A stretch of DNA of 64,000 bases, from contig JAFGEL010000065.1 of the NCBI GenBank assembly GCA_016931615.1, positions 61,718 through 125,717 of the forward strand, written 5' to 3'. Positions 27,549-38,304 of the stretch are shown piece by piece. The position numbers and the translations under genes were made by a program. Each line of letters starts with the position of its first letter. Within the stretch, counting starts at the first letter, position 1. The stretch comes from Desulfuromonadales bacterium (GTDB taxonomy: Bacteria > Desulfobacterota > Desulfuromonadia > Desulfuromonadales > Geopsychrobacteraceae). Under the pieces are notes generated by a model. That model was not told where the DNA came from. It searched no databases and saw only the letters and a list, made by a program, of their open reading frames with translations.

Positions 27549-28199
27549 ATGATTGATCTGCATACCCATACATTTTTCAGTGATGGAGAACTCGTGCCCG
27601 CAGAGCTGGTCAGACGGGCGGCGGTTGCCGGATACAGTGCCATGGCCATTACCGATCACGCCGATAAGACCAATACCGCCTGGTTGCTGGCAAACATTGT
27701 TGAGGTTGTCGATGAGCTGGGTGCTGCCAATCAGATGCAGGTTCTGGCCGGCGTTGAATTGACCCACGTTCCTCCCGGGGGGATGAACGACGCCATTCAA
27801 TTGGCCCGGGATAACGGGGCCGAGCTGGTTGTTGTTCATGGTGAGACCATCGTCGAACCGGTCATGGCGGGCACTAACCTGGCGGCCATCAATGGCGGTG
27901 CCGACATCCTCGCCCATCCCGGGTTGATTTCGGCTGAGGAGGTTCAGCTTGCTGCCGAAAAAGGCGTCTGTCTGGAAATCACCACGCGCAAAGGTCACTC
28001 ACTGACTAATGGTCATGTGGTGAAAATGGCCCGCTTGTTCGGGGCCAAACTGGTGATCAACAATGATGCTCATGCACCTGGGGATCTGGTTTCTCCCGAG
28101 CTGGCAAAAAAGATCGCGTTCGGAGCCGGCATGACGGAAGAGGAATATCAACGGGCCTGTCAAAATTCGGCAGAGCTGGTAAAAAAAGCCAAAGGTTAA
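27549..28199 (+). CDS. PHP domain (histidinol phosphatase-type) protein
   Basis: MIDLHTHTFFSDGELVPAELVRRA; ATG at 27549 with upstream GGAGGA. Confidence 0.85.
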   Translation: MIDLHTHTFFSDGELVPAELVRRAAVAGYSAMAITDHADKTNTAWLLANIVEVVDELGAANQMQVLAGVELTHVPPGGMNDAIQLARDNGAELVVVHGETIVEPVMAGTNLAAINGGADILAHPGLISAEEVQLAAEKGVCLEITTRKGHSLTNGHVVKMARLFGAKLVINNDAHAPGDLVSPELAKKIAFGAGMTEEEYQRACQNSAELVKKAKG

Positions 28200-28200
28200 A

Positions 28201-29271
28201 ATGATGAATAAAGAAGATTTTGGTTTTCTTAAAGAGTTAGTTGAAATTCCCAGCCCTTCCGGCTATGAACAACCCGCTCAACGTGTGATCACAAAACAGC
28301 TTGAATCTGTAGCCGACAGTCTCCAAACAGATGTTATGGGTAACCTGATAGCCCGCCTGAAATCATCCCCTGGTCCGCGCGTCATGTTAGCCGGTCACTG
28401 TGATGAAATCGGTTTTATGGTGCAGTTTGTTGATGATCGGGGTTTTATCTATTTCGGGGCGATCGGCGGTGTTGACCCGCATCTGTCGCCCGGACAGAGA
28501 GTTCTCATTCATACCAAGGACGGCGATGTTCCGGGAGTGATCGGCAAGAAAGCAATTCATCTGATTGAGCCGAAAGATCGCGATACCGTTATTAAGCTCA
28601 AGCAGCAGTTTATCGATATCGGCTGCAGTTCGCGTGAGGAAGTTGAAAAACTGATCCGGATCGGCGATCCAGTGACCTTCGCTGTCGGTGTTCAGAAACT
28701 TCAGGGGGACAGGGTCACTTCGCGGGCTTTTGATGACAAGATGGGCGCTTTTATTGTTGCTGAGGTGATGAAAAGAATTAAGCAGTCGCCCGCAGAATGT
28801 CGCTGTGATTTTTATGCCGTTTCAACCGTCCAGGAAGAAATTGGTCTGCGGGGAGGCGCGACAAGCAGCTATGGTGTTGATCCCGATGTCGGAATCGTTG
28901 TCGAAGTGACCCATGCGACCGATTATCCTGATGTCGAACAGTCTGCCATCGGCCGTGTCGAATTGGGCAAAGGTCCGGTTATCGCCAGGGGCGCGAATAT
29001 CAACCCCGTGTTATTTGAGCTGATCACAGATACGGCCAGGCAGCAGAACATACCGATCCAGGTTATCGGTGTGCCTCGTGCGACCGGGACTGATGCCAAC
29101 GTCATGCAGTTGTCGCGCGGTGGGGTTGCAACAGCACTCTTGGGAATTCCTCTACGTTATATGCATACCCCGGTTGAAACCCTTTCCCTGTCAGACCTGG
29201 AGGCTGCGATTGCCCTGTTGACGGCTGTCGTCCTGAGGATTGATGAGAACAGCTCTTTTATTCCGCGTTGA
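28201..29271 (+). CDS. M42 family metallopeptidase
   Basis: AGHCDEIGFMV; DDKMGAF; VQEEIGLRGG; PLRYMHTPVE. Confidence 0.93.
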   Translation: MMNKEDFGFLKELVEIPSPSGYEQPAQRVITKQLESVADSLQTDVMGNLIARLKSSPGPRVMLAGHCDEIGFMVQFVDDRGFIYFGAIGGVDPHLSPGQRVLIHTKDGDVPGVIGKKAIHLIEPKDRDTVIKLKQQFIDIGCSSREEVEKLIRIGDPVTFAVGVQKLQGDRVTSRAFDDKMGAFIVAEVMKRIKQSPAECRCDFYAVSTVQEEIGLRGGATSSYGVDPDVGIVVEVTHATDYPDVEQSAIGRVELGKGPVIARGANINPVLFELITDTARQQNIPIQVIGVPRATGTDANVMQLSRGGVATALLGIPLRYMHTPVETLSLSDLEAAIALLTAVVLRIDENSSFIPR

Positions 29272-29480
29272 AAGGTGCCGCGCCATAGGTTCGGTTCTGA
29301 GGACCTTTACTTGACAATTCATTAAATATATCGTAACCATTTGAATTATAGAGTCTAATTTTCTGTTTTTCTTGTGAGGTCAAAGGCAGTATCTGCTCTT
29401 CTCACGGGAGGGACCGGTTTATGCTCTCGTTCTCTCTCGTGCCTGTGATGCAGCAACCGTCGTGTGTTCAGGAGGTCGGG

Positions 29481-30599
29481 ATGACAGAAACCAGTCTTCG
29501 CAAACGGACTGAGGCCATGTTGCGTCACGCGGACGTGGTGATTAACGGTGGCCGTCCCTGGGATATTCAGGTCAAAAACAACCGCCTTTATCGCCGGGTC
29601 TTTGCCCAGGGCAGCCTGGGATTCGGTGAATCATATATGGATGGCTGGTGGGACACAGAATCCCTTGACCAGTTGATTACCCGCCTGATTAAAGCCCGTC
29701 TCGATGAAAGATTCAAATCCTTTGTTGTGCTGATGTCCGCCCTCAAGGCCAAACTGCTCAATTGCCAGTCGGTCAGACGGGCCTACCAGGTGGGGGAAAA
29801 ACACTACAATATCGGCAATGATCTTTATCAGCGCATGCTTGACTCGCGCATGATTTACAGCTGCGGGTATTGGAAAAATGCCCAAAACCTGGATGAAGCG
29901 CAATATGACAAACTCGACCTGACCTGCCGCAAGCTGCATTTGCAGGCAGGACAGAAGGTGCTTGATATCGGTTGCGGTTGGGGAGGGACCGCCCGCTTCA
30001 TGGCTGAAAATTACGGCGTTGAAGTGGTCGGTGTGACCATATCGACTTCCCAGGCTGAGTTAGCCAGAGAGCGCTGCCGGGGGTTGCCGATAGAGATTCG
30101 TGTTCAGGATTATCGTGATCTGGAAGGTCAATTCGATCGTATTGTCTCAATCGGCATGTTTGAGCACGTGGGCTACAAAAATTACCGGACCTATTTTCAA
30201 AAGGTCGCTGATTTGTTGAAAGAGGACGGTCTCTTTCTCCTGCACACGATCGGGGGCAACGTTCCCGCCGATCGTACCGACCCCTGGATTGATAAATACA
30301 TTTTCCCCAACGGCATGATTCCCTCGGCACAACAGATCAGTACTTCTTTTGAGGGTTTTCTGGTCCTGGAAGACTGGCACAACTTCGGGCTTGATTACGA
30401 CAAGACCCTGATGGCCTGGTACAACAACTTTGAATCCGCCTGGCCGGAGCTGAAAGACAACTACGACGAGCGTTTCAGACGCATGTGGACCTACTACCTG
30501 TTGTCTTGCGCCGGTTCATTTCGAGCTCGGGATAATCAGCTCTGGCAGATCGTACTGTCCAAACAGGGATTGCCTGAGGGGTATCATTTCCCCCGTTAG
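29481..30599 (+). CDS. cfa: cyclopropane-fatty-acyl-phospholipid synthase
   Basis: VLDIGCGWGGTARFMAENYGVEVVGVTIS; GMFEHVGYKNY; AGGAGG before ATG at 29481. Confidence 0.93.
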   Translation: MTETSLRKRTEAMLRHADVVINGGRPWDIQVKNNRLYRRVFAQGSLGFGESYMDGWWDTESLDQLITRLIKARLDERFKSFVVLMSALKAKLLNCQSVRRAYQVGEKHYNIGNDLYQRMLDSRMIYSCGYWKNAQNLDEAQYDKLDLTCRKLHLQAGQKVLDIGCGWGGTARFMAENYGVEVVGVTISTSQAELARERCRGLPIEIRVQDYRDLEGQFDRIVSIGMFEHVGYKNYRTYFQKVADLLKEDGLFLLHTIGGNVPADRTDPWIDKYIFPNGMIPSAQQISTSFEGFLVLEDWHNFGLDYDKTLMAWYNNFESAWPELKDNYDERFRRMWTYYLLSCAGSFRARDNQLWQIVLSKQGLPEGYHFPR

Positions 30600-32374
30600 C
30601 TGCCGGATAAATTTTTGACCGGTTTTTTACCCCGGCGGGGATTTTTTACTGCGCTTCTTGTCTTTGTTTGCTGAGCGGAACCCGCAGTTTTTCCAGCTCC
30701 GAAGCGTTGACGCCGGGACGATCTTTTCGCTATCGATGGGGCGTTTCCGGAATCCGGACTGATCTGCAATTGTTCATCGCAGACCCAGACGCTTTTCAGT
30801 TTGTGTAATTTGTCTGCGCTGATATTTTCAGGCAGATCAACCAGGCTGAAGTTGTCGAAAATGCGGATTCTGCCGATATCTCCACTGTTTATTTTGCCTT
30901 CGTTGCTGATGGCACCAACGATGTTTCCCGGTTCGACGCCGTGGATGCGCCCGACTTCAATACGGTAGCTCTGTTTGTCAGCATCCCCCCCTCGATTGTC
31001 ACGTCTCGAACGGGATTTCTCTGGTGCTCCTTCCGCCTGTATCTCTTCAGCTACCTGTTCGTCCATCTGCAAGGGGCGGTCTTTCTGGAGCAAAAAAGCG
31101 AGGGCCGCGGCTATCCGGCGATGTCCCGTGTCGTATTCCGACTGGTAACTGTCGATGAGCTCTTCAAAAAATTCCAGGTCTTCAGATTCCATAGCTGCGG
31201 CAATCTGTTCCTTGAACTGATTGATCCGCCGGTTGGTGATGTCTTTACGACTGGGAAGAGCCATCGCCTTGATTGGCTGTTTGGTGGCTCTTTCAATGGC
31301 GCTGAGCATTCTTTTTTCCCGCGGGGCAACGAACAGGATCGCTTTACCCTCACGACCGGCCCGGCCGGTTCGACCAATTCTGTGAATGTAGGCTTCAATG
31401 TCATAGGGAATATCATAGTTGACGACGTGGCTGATGCGTTTAACATCAAGGCCTCTTGCGGCAACATCGGTAGCAACGACGATATCCAGAGAACCGTCCT
31501 TGAGGCGTTCGACGGTTTTCTCGCGCAACATCTGACTCATGTCCCCATTGAGGGCGGCACTCGAAAACCCCCGGGCTTCAAGTTTTTCGGCGAGTTCGAC
31601 AGTGGCGACTTTGGTGCGTACGAAGATGATCATACCGTCGATCTCTTCGGCTTCAAGGATGCGTGTGAGAGCATCAAGCTTGTGCAACCCCTTGACCTGC
31701 CAGAAGTGTTGTGAAATTTTCTCAACTGTAGAGGTTTTTCCCTTGATTCTTATTTCTACCGGGTCTTTGAGATGTTTACGGGCGATGGTGAGAACTTCTT
31801 TGGGCATTGTCGCTGAAAACAGAGCCGTCTGGTGGTCTTCTGCAGCAAGCGCAAGGATTTCTTCAACATCATCGATAAACCCCATTTTTAACATTTCATC
31901 GGCTTCATCAATGACGACGGATGCAACTTTATCGAGTTTCAGGGTTTTACGCTGAAGATGATCTTTGATCCGGCCCGGTGTTCCCACGACGACCTGAACA
32001 CCGCGTTGCAGCTGGCGTAATTGCTGCACCATATTCTGTCCACCATAAACCGGTAAAACCTGAAAATTAGGTAAGTGACGGGAATAGGTCTGCATCGCTT
32101 CGGCGACCTGCAACGCCAATTCCCGGGTCGGGGTCAGAACCAGGATCTGCGGGACTTTCAGCCGGGGCTGCAGGCGACTGAGCAGGGGCAGGGCAAAGGC
32201 TGCTGTTTTTCCCGTGCCGGTCTGGGCCTGTCCAAGAAGATCGCGTCCTTCCAGTAAAGGAGGGATACTGCGACTTTGAATCGGGGTCGGGGTTTCATAG
32301 CCGACTTCATCAATGACTTTGTAAATAGCCGGGGACAGAGAGAAGTTTTCAAATGAGGTTATATCGTCGGACAT
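30596..32374 (-). CDS. DEAD-box RNA helicase with DbpA-type RNA-binding C-terminus
   Basis: AQTGTGKT, PTRELALQ, VIDEADEML, HRIGRTGRAG; C-terminal VGAISNEGKINSGDIGRIRIF. Confidence 0.94.
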   Translation of the reverse strand: MSDDITSFENFSLSPAIYKVIDEVGYETPTPIQSRSIPPLLEGRDLLGQAQTGTGKTAAFALPLLSRLQPRLKVPQILVLTPTRELALQVAEAMQTYSRHLPNFQVLPVYGGQNMVQQLRQLQRGVQVVVGTPGRIKDHLQRKTLKLDKVASVVIDEADEMLKMGFIDDVEEILALAAEDHQTALFSATMPKEVLTIARKHLKDPVEIRIKGKTSTVEKISQHFWQVKGLHKLDALTRILEAEEIDGMIIFVRTKVATVELAEKLEARGFSSAALNGDMSQMLREKTVERLKDGSLDIVVATDVAARGLDVKRISHVVNYDIPYDIEAYIHRIGRTGRAGREGKAILFVAPREKRMLSAIERATKQPIKAMALPSRKDITNRRINQFKEQIAAAMESEDLEFFEELIDSYQSEYDTGHRRIAAALAFLLQKDRPLQMDEQVAEEIQAEGAPEKSRSRRDNRGGDADKQSYRIEVGRIHGVEPGNIVGAISNEGKINSGDIGRIRIFDNFSLVDLPENISADKLHKLKSVWVCDEQLQISPDSGNAPSIAKRSSRRQRFGAGKTAGSAQQTKTRSAVKNPRRGKKPVKNLSGS

Positions 32375-32487
32375 AAGGCGGTAATCACTTTCCGTGGGGA
32401 AGGGTTAGGCAAAAGACGCGCACCATAGCCTATTTACGGATTCAGCGCCAGTGAAATTAATCGTGACAATCAACCGGTTCCGGAAAT

Positions 32488-35022
32488 TTACTTTTGGGCT
32501 GACAGGTTATGTCTGGTAGAGGGGGTCGGGCGTGCCGGCCACATCATCAGTAACAGTGCGAGCAGGGTCAAGTTGGCGAACATGGCCACGAGCATGGCGA
32601 GCCCGGTAAACAGCCCGAAATAAATGGTCGGAATGAAGTTTGACAGGGCAAGAATGGAAAACCCGCAGATAATTGTCACTGAGGTGTAATACATAGCCCG
32701 GCCGACACTGTCGTGGCTGCGTTTCATCGCCGCCAGATAGTTTCCGTCAAGGCGCAATTCTTCATTGAAGCGGTGTACATAGTGAATCGTGTCATCGACC
32801 GCTATGCCGATGGTGATCGCTGCAATGGTAATGGTCATGATGTCGAGAGGAATATGCAGCAGACCCATCAGCCCGAGAACTGTCGCCGCCGAGATCAGGT
32901 TTGGAATGATGGCAATGATCGCCAGACGCAGAGAGCGGAACTGGACGATAAACATCACCATAATCACCAGAAAAACCACTCCGATGGTCATGATCTGTGA
33001 GCTGAACAGACTCTGCAGGACATTGTTGTAGAGGACGAACATCCCGGTCAATTTGAGTTGTTCGGGTTTGATGCCGAGGTTGAGAGTCAGGTCAGAGCGG
33101 ATTTTCTTCAGCAGGGCATCGCGGCGCAGGTTGGGGTCGGAATCGATCACTCGAAGAGAGAACCTGACCTGGTTCCCATCGGCAGACATATAAGGCTTGA
33201 ACAGGGCGTTTTCTATCACCTTAGGAAGCTTCTTATGAATGACGGCGAGGGAGATATTATCCAGAGGCACATCCCCGTTGAGCTGTTGCATCAGGCTCAT
33301 GGTTGTCCACATGGACAGCACCTTGCCCGTCTCAGGCAGCGCGTCGAGGTAATGATGAATTTTGTGTAATGTGTCGATCTGGTAACTGTTATACCAATAA
33401 CTGCTGCCGGAAAGCCCTGCGTCGGCCTTTTCCTGGTCAAAAAAATCATCGGCGAAAGGATCAGCTTCTGGATTTGAATCATTCTGCTTTTGAGCAGTTA
33501 AAAAATCCGGATCGGCATCGATGATGATATCGAGAGGCGTTGTGCCGCCCAGTTTTTTGTCGATCAACTCCATGCCCTGATAAATTTCAGTTGTCGGCTT
33601 GAAATAATCGATAAAACGGTTTTCGACGGTCAGTTTGGAGATTCCGATACCGCTGCCGACAGTAATAATGGCGAAGATCAGGAGGGTTTTCTTGGCGTGG
33701 TGTTCTACCCAATGGGCGCATCCGTGCGTGATGAAACCAGTGATGTCAAAGCGGGGGGTAAAATGGACCGGCTTTTTACACAGCATTAATCCTGCTGGAA
33801 ACAGGGCAAAAGACAATATCAGCGCGAAGCTGATGCCGATGGCCATCATCCAGCCAAAATCGATTACCGGCCGAATGTCACTGGTGAGTAAAGAGACAAA
33901 GGCAACGATGGTTGTCAACGCGGTGTAGATGCTGGGAACGGCCTTGCTGCGAATCATCTCTTTGACCATAGTAGCATGGTCGGCCCCGGGGATTTCATCA
34001 TGCAGTTCGTTGTAACGAACAATCAGGTGGACACACAAAGACAGGGTGATGATCAGTAGTAACGAAGTAAAGTTGGAGGAAACGACGGTGACTTTCCATC
34101 CGATCAGCCCGAGAAAACCGAACATGAAGAAAACCGAAGCAAAACAGCAGAGCATCGGCAGGACCACCCAGCGGGGCTTACGGAAGATCAGGATCAGCAT
34201 CGAAACAAGAAAGACGAGCACACCCAGCCCGAAAGTGGTGAGATCATAACGGATAAAATCGATCATGTCGGCAACGATCATCGGTACGCCGCCGAGAAAG
34301 AGCGCGGCTTGTCGGCGATGTTGCTCCATGATCGAGCGAACCTGGGCGATATCCCTGGCTTCGCGTTCGGCAACCTGCCGATTATAGTCATCAAACTTCC
34401 GGATAGCCTGATCCAGGGCGTGTTTTTCTGCTGATGACAGTGAGCGCTGAAGCTGAAGCTCTCTGAGGCTGTTCCGGGCCTCCAGAAGGTCGTGATAAGT
34501 CTGATCTCGTTTAAAAAGGACCTGAAGAGCCGTGGTTTTTTCATCCGGGCTGACGAGCAGATTCTTATACAGCGGACTGGTCTGGAATTCCCTGCGCGCC
34601 AGGTCGGTATCGATGCCGGGAGTTTCCAGGGTGGGAACGCTCTGGCTCAAATCGCTCAGGGACAGCCGCGGACTGTCAATCAGCGGGACATCGAGGATAC
34701 TGAGGACCGATTCGACCCGCTCCATCTTCAGGAGACTGTCACTTAGCCGGCGAAGATCCGCTAGTGTTTCAGGGGCATAAAGATCTTTTTGCGGGGAATA
34801 GCTGATGACCAGGAAGTCTGCGCTGCCGTATTTGGCGTTAATTGAACGAAAATACTTAAGGTCTTGATCATTCTCCAGCAACAGAGAATCGGCGGATGCG
34901 TCGAGGTGGAAATCTTTGGCATAGCTGCCAATGCCGGAAACAATGATCACCATCGCCAGAATCGTCAGGAGCGGGTGGCGTAAGACGCTACGTTCGTAGA
35001 GTTTGAAAAACAATTCCGTCAT
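32488..35022 (-). CDS. MMPL/RND superfamily membrane exporter
   Basis: 12-TM RND layout with two large extracytoplasmic loops; GIAVDDTIHYVHRFNEEL. Confidence 0.85.
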   Translation of the reverse strand: MTELFFKLYERSVLRHPLLTILAMVIIVSGIGSYAKDFHLDASADSLLLENDQDLKYFRSINAKYGSADFLVISYSPQKDLYAPETLADLRRLSDSLLKMERVESVLSILDVPLIDSPRLSLSDLSQSVPTLETPGIDTDLARREFQTSPLYKNLLVSPDEKTTALQVLFKRDQTYHDLLEARNSLRELQLQRSLSSAEKHALDQAIRKFDDYNRQVAEREARDIAQVRSIMEQHRRQAALFLGGVPMIVADMIDFIRYDLTTFGLGVLVFLVSMLILIFRKPRWVVLPMLCCFASVFFMFGFLGLIGWKVTVVSSNFTSLLLIITLSLCVHLIVRYNELHDEIPGADHATMVKEMIRSKAVPSIYTALTTIVAFVSLLTSDIRPVIDFGWMMAIGISFALILSFALFPAGLMLCKKPVHFTPRFDITGFITHGCAHWVEHHAKKTLLIFAIITVGSGIGISKLTVENRFIDYFKPTTEIYQGMELIDKKLGGTTPLDIIIDADPDFLTAQKQNDSNPEADPFADDFFDQEKADAGLSGSSYWYNSYQIDTLHKIHHYLDALPETGKVLSMWTTMSLMQQLNGDVPLDNISLAVIHKKLPKVIENALFKPYMSADGNQVRFSLRVIDSDPNLRRDALLKKIRSDLTLNLGIKPEQLKLTGMFVLYNNVLQSLFSSQIMTIGVVFLVIMVMFIVQFRSLRLAIIAIIPNLISAATVLGLMGLLHIPLDIMTITIAAITIGIAVDDTIHYVHRFNEELRLDGNYLAAMKRSHDSVGRAMYYTSVTIICGFSILALSNFIPTIYFGLFTGLAMLVAMFANLTLLALLLMMWPARPTPSTRHNLSAQK

Positions 35023-35093
35023 GAAGTCCCTGTCGGCAAAATTTAGACAGAGGTCATTATAGCCGGTTTATCTGTCCAAGGGAATCGCTTCAT

Positions 35094-35119
35094 GAAAAAA
35101 GCCCCGGTTGCCCGGGGCT
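35094..35119 (-). terminator. terminator downstream of fumarase
   Basis: AGCCCCGG-ttgc-CCGGGGCT with T-tract on the minus strand. Confidence 0.8.
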
Positions 35120-35167
35120 CAAGAAAAAAGTGATTAAATCATGTACTTAATTAAATATGTCCCCGGA

Positions 35168-36787
35168 TTAAAGACCGAGTTTTTTGAAGAAGTCGTTGCC
35201 TTTGTCATCAACCAGGATGAATGCCGGGAAGTTTTCAACTTCGATCTTCCATACGGCTTCCATTCCCAGTTCCGGGAAGTCAATGCATTCGACCTTCTTG
35301 ATGTTTTCTTCAGCCAGAACGGCTGCCGGTCCACCGATTGAGCCGAGGTAGAAGCCTTTATGCTTGGCACAGGCATCGGTGACCTGCTGGCTGCGGTTCC
35401 CCTTGGCGATCATGATCATTGACCCGCCGTTGCTCTGCAACAGGTCCACATAGCTGTCCATCCGTCCTGCCGTCGTCGGACCGAAAGATCCTGAAGGCTT
35501 TCCGGCTGGGGTTTTAGCCGGACCGGCATAATAGATCGGATGGTTTTTCAGGTAGTCCGGCAGCGGTTTGCCGCTGTCAAGGATTTCCTTGAATTTGGCG
35601 TGAGCGATATCACGGCCGACAACAATCGTCCCGTTCAGCCGCAGGGGAGCGCCAACTTCGAGCTTGGTCAGGTCGGCAAGGACTTCGCTCATCGGGCGAT
35701 TCAGATTGATTTCGGTGGCGACACTTCCTTTGCCGCGCAATTCACTCGGGATCAGGCGGCCCGGATTGCGGTCCATCTCTTCGATAAACAATCCGTCCTT
35801 GGTGATCTTGGCCTTGATGTTGCGGTCAGCCGAGCAGGACACAGCCATGCCTACGGGGCAGGATGCTCCATGGCGGGGCAGGCGAATGACACGCACGTCG
35901 TGAGCAAAGTACTTGCCTCCGAATTGAGCACCGATGCCGAGTTCCTGAGCGGCTTTGAGGAGTTTTGCTTCCAGTTCGAGATCGCGGAATGCCTGGCCGT
36001 GCTCATTGCCTTCGGTCGGCAGCTCGTCAAGGTAGCGGGCGGTGGCCAGTTTAACGGTTTTCATACAGGCGTCTGCCGAGGTGCCACCGATAACGAAGGC
36101 CAGATGGTAGGGCGGGCAGGCAGCCGTACCGATGGTTTTCATTTTTTGAATCAGGAAAGATTCCAGTTTCTCCGGATTGAGCAGGGCTTTGGTTTCCTGA
36201 AACAGCATGGTTTTATTGGCTGAACCACCGCCTTTGGCGATAAACAGAAACTTGTAGGCATCGCCTTCGGTCGCATAAAGGTCGATCTGGGCGGGAAGAT
36301 TGGTGCCGGTATTCTTTTCCTTGTACATGTCTAGAGCGACAGTCTGACTGTAACGCAGGTTTTCCTCAGTGTACGTTTTGAAAACCCCCTCAGAAATGCG
36401 TTCCGCATCGTTGCCCCCGGTCCAGACCTGTTGACCTTTTTTGCCGATAACCGTGGCGGTACCCGTGTCCTGACAGAAGGGCAGCTCAAAATTGGCGGCT
36501 ATTTCAGCATTACGCAGAAATGCCATGGCGACAGTGCGATCGTTGTCGGAAGCCTCAGGGTCACTGAGGATTTTGGCAACCTGTTCATTGTGATCCGGCC
36601 GTAACAGGAAAGAGACATCGCGCATGGCGGTGTTGGAGAGAACCGTCAACGCCTGGGGATCGACTTTGAGGACATTCTGGCCATCAAAATTCACGACGCT
36701 GACGAACTGTTCGGATCCTTCAATCTTGTAGTACTTGGTCGATTCTGCACCTAAGGGCATTGGATCCTGATACTTGAAATCTGGCAT
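35168..36787 (-). CDS. class I (Fe-S) fumarate hydratase
   Basis: [27 protein letters not shown]; fused alpha and beta regions ([30 protein letters not shown]); start MPDFKYQ after AAGGAG. Confidence 0.93.
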   Translation of the reverse strand: MPDFKYQDPMPLGAESTKYYKIEGSEQFVSVVNFDGQNVLKVDPQALTVLSNTAMRDVSFLLRPDHNEQVAKILSDPEASDNDRTVAMAFLRNAEIAANFELPFCQDTGTATVIGKKGQQVWTGGNDAERISEGVFKTYTEENLRYSQTVALDMYKEKNTGTNLPAQIDLYATEGDAYKFLFIAKGGGSANKTMLFQETKALLNPEKLESFLIQKMKTIGTAACPPYHLAFVIGGTSADACMKTVKLATARYLDELPTEGNEHGQAFRDLELEAKLLKAAQELGIGAQFGGKYFAHDVRVIRLPRHGASCPVGMAVSCSADRNIKAKITKDGLFIEEMDRNPGRLIPSELRGKGSVATEINLNRPMSEVLADLTKLEVGAPLRLNGTIVVGRDIAHAKFKEILDSGKPLPDYLKNHPIYYAGPAKTPAGKPSGSFGPTTAGRMDSYVDLLQSNGGSMIMIAKGNRSQQVTDACAKHKGFYLGSIGGPAAVLAEENIKKVECIDFPELGMEAVWKIEVENFPAFILVDDKGNDFFKKLGL

Positions 36788-36965
36788 CTTCTCACTCCTT
36801 ATGCATTGGGATAGACATCCGGGACATTTGACCCGCACAAAACTCATGCATTATAGGTGATTTTTATACAGTTGTCGACTGATAAGAACGCTCCGAGGGT
36901 ATCAATATCACGACATTTAAAGGGTGCTTTCCGGTTGCGCCCTGATGCCTGGGCAAGGTCTTATA

Positions 36966-37013
36966 ATACCTGACTAAAATGTTTGAAAAAAATTGACAGA
37001 AATAGTCGGGTAT
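36966..37013. promoter_or_regulatory. two adjacent IscR type-1-like sites overlapping a promoter
   Basis: ATACCTGACTAAAAT (36966-36980) and AAAATTGACAGAAATAGTCGGGTAT (36989-37013); -35 TTGACA at 36993. Confidence 0.65.
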
Positions 37014-37135
37014 GCTAGTAAATTGCTAGATTTTGGATGGTAAATGTAAAAAAATATCATTCGGTGTTTGAAACTTTACATCTTTTATCTGGTATCGAAT
37101 CTGTGGGATAATGTAATCGCTGGAGGTAAGCCGGA

Positions 37136-37837
37136 ATGTTTTCTCATCTAAAAGAAGATTTACGAGTTGTTTTTGACCGTGACCCGGCCGTCAGAAGTGT
37201 TTTTGAGATTGTTCTCTGCTATCCAGGCTTCCACGCGATGATTTTTTATCGCTTGTCCCACTGGTTGTGGGTCAACAATTTAAAACTCGCCGGACGTTTC
37301 ATCTCCCATGTCGGACGCTTTTTGACCGGCATCGAGATTCATCCGGGAGCGACCATCGGGCGAGGCTTTTTTATCGATCATGGCATGGGTGTCGTGATCG
37401 GTGAGACGGCAGAGATCGGTGATAACTGTACCCTTTACCACGGCGTCACTCTGGGTGGCACGTCCTGGGCAAAAGAGAAAAGGCATCCGACTCTGGGTAA
37501 CAACGTGATTATCGGTTCGGGAGCAAAAATTCTGGGTCCTTTTACTCTTGGGGACAACTGTAAAGTCGGTTCCAATTCGGTCGTGGTGAAAGAAGTCCCT
37601 GAAAATGCCACCGTGGTGGGTATTCCCGGGCGCGTTGTGATGTCGGGTGAAAAGCGGGTTGGTGTCGACCTGGAGCATGACAAACTGCCCGATCCGGTTG
37701 CCAAAGCGGTCAGTTGTGTCTTTGATCAGCTCCATCGTCTCGAAGACCAGGTCGAAGAATTGCAAAAAGAGCAAAAAAGGTTGCAGTCCGAGCTGGCGGA
37801 ATATGAAAGAAACGCTCAGCAGAGAGAAGTCGTCTGA
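37136..37837 (+). CDS. cysE: serine O-acetyltransferase
   Basis: Hexapeptide repeats, [30 protein letters not shown]. Confidence 0.95.
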   Translation: MFSHLKEDLRVVFDRDPAVRSVFEIVLCYPGFHAMIFYRLSHWLWVNNLKLAGRFISHVGRFLTGIEIHPGATIGRGFFIDHGMGVVIGETAEIGDNCTLYHGVTLGGTSWAKEKRHPTLGNNVIIGSGAKILGPFTLGDNCKVGSNSVVVKEVPENATVVGIPGRVVMSGEKRVGVDLEHDKLPDPVAKAVSCVFDQLHRLEDQVEELQKEQKRLQSELAEYERNAQQREVV

Positions 37838-38274
37838 TGCGCATGTCAACCAAAGCACAGTACGCAGTGCGGGCACTGGTCAGCCTGAACCTGACCAGCG
37901 ACGGGGCGCCTGTGACGATTAAGGCGATTTCCGAGCAGGAGAAGATTTCCCTGAATTACCTTGAGCAGCTCTTTGTCAAGCTGCGTCGTGGCGAGATCGT
38001 TCAGAGTGTCAGGGGCCCGGGCGGCGGTTATGTTCTGGCGCGTCATCCCGCGGACATAACGATAGATCAGATCATCGATACGGTTGAAGAAGCGATTATG
38101 CCGTTGTCCTGTATGAATGATGACGGCAGCTGCAGTTGCGGTCTTGAGTGCACGACCCAGGCCGTCTGGCAGGGACTGGGACAGCAAATCCGCAGTTTCC
38201 TGGCATCGATGACTCTTGAAGATTTAACCAATGACGGGCGACAGCGGCTGACGGGCTGCGTGTCGAACAGTTAA
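37837..38274 (+). CDS. iscR: Rrf2 family regulator IscR
   Basis: [48 protein letters not shown]; Cys ligands in CMNDDGSCSCGLEC. Confidence 0.93.
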   Translation: MRMSTKAQYAVRALVSLNLTSDGAPVTIKAISEQEKISLNYLEQLFVKLRRGEIVQSVRGPGGGYVLARHPADITIDQIIDTVEEAIMPLSCMNDDGSCSCGLECTTQAVWQGLGQQIRSFLASMTLEDLTNDGRQRLTGCVSNS

Positions 38275-38304
38275 ACCCATTTTTCGTTAAACCGGAGGTT
38301 TTTT

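Noticed and set aside
30941-31714. 257-aa plus-strand ORF
   Set aside because: Antisense to the DEAD-box helicase; no independent support.
35540-36223. 227-aa plus-strand ORF
   Set aside because: Antisense to class I fumarase.
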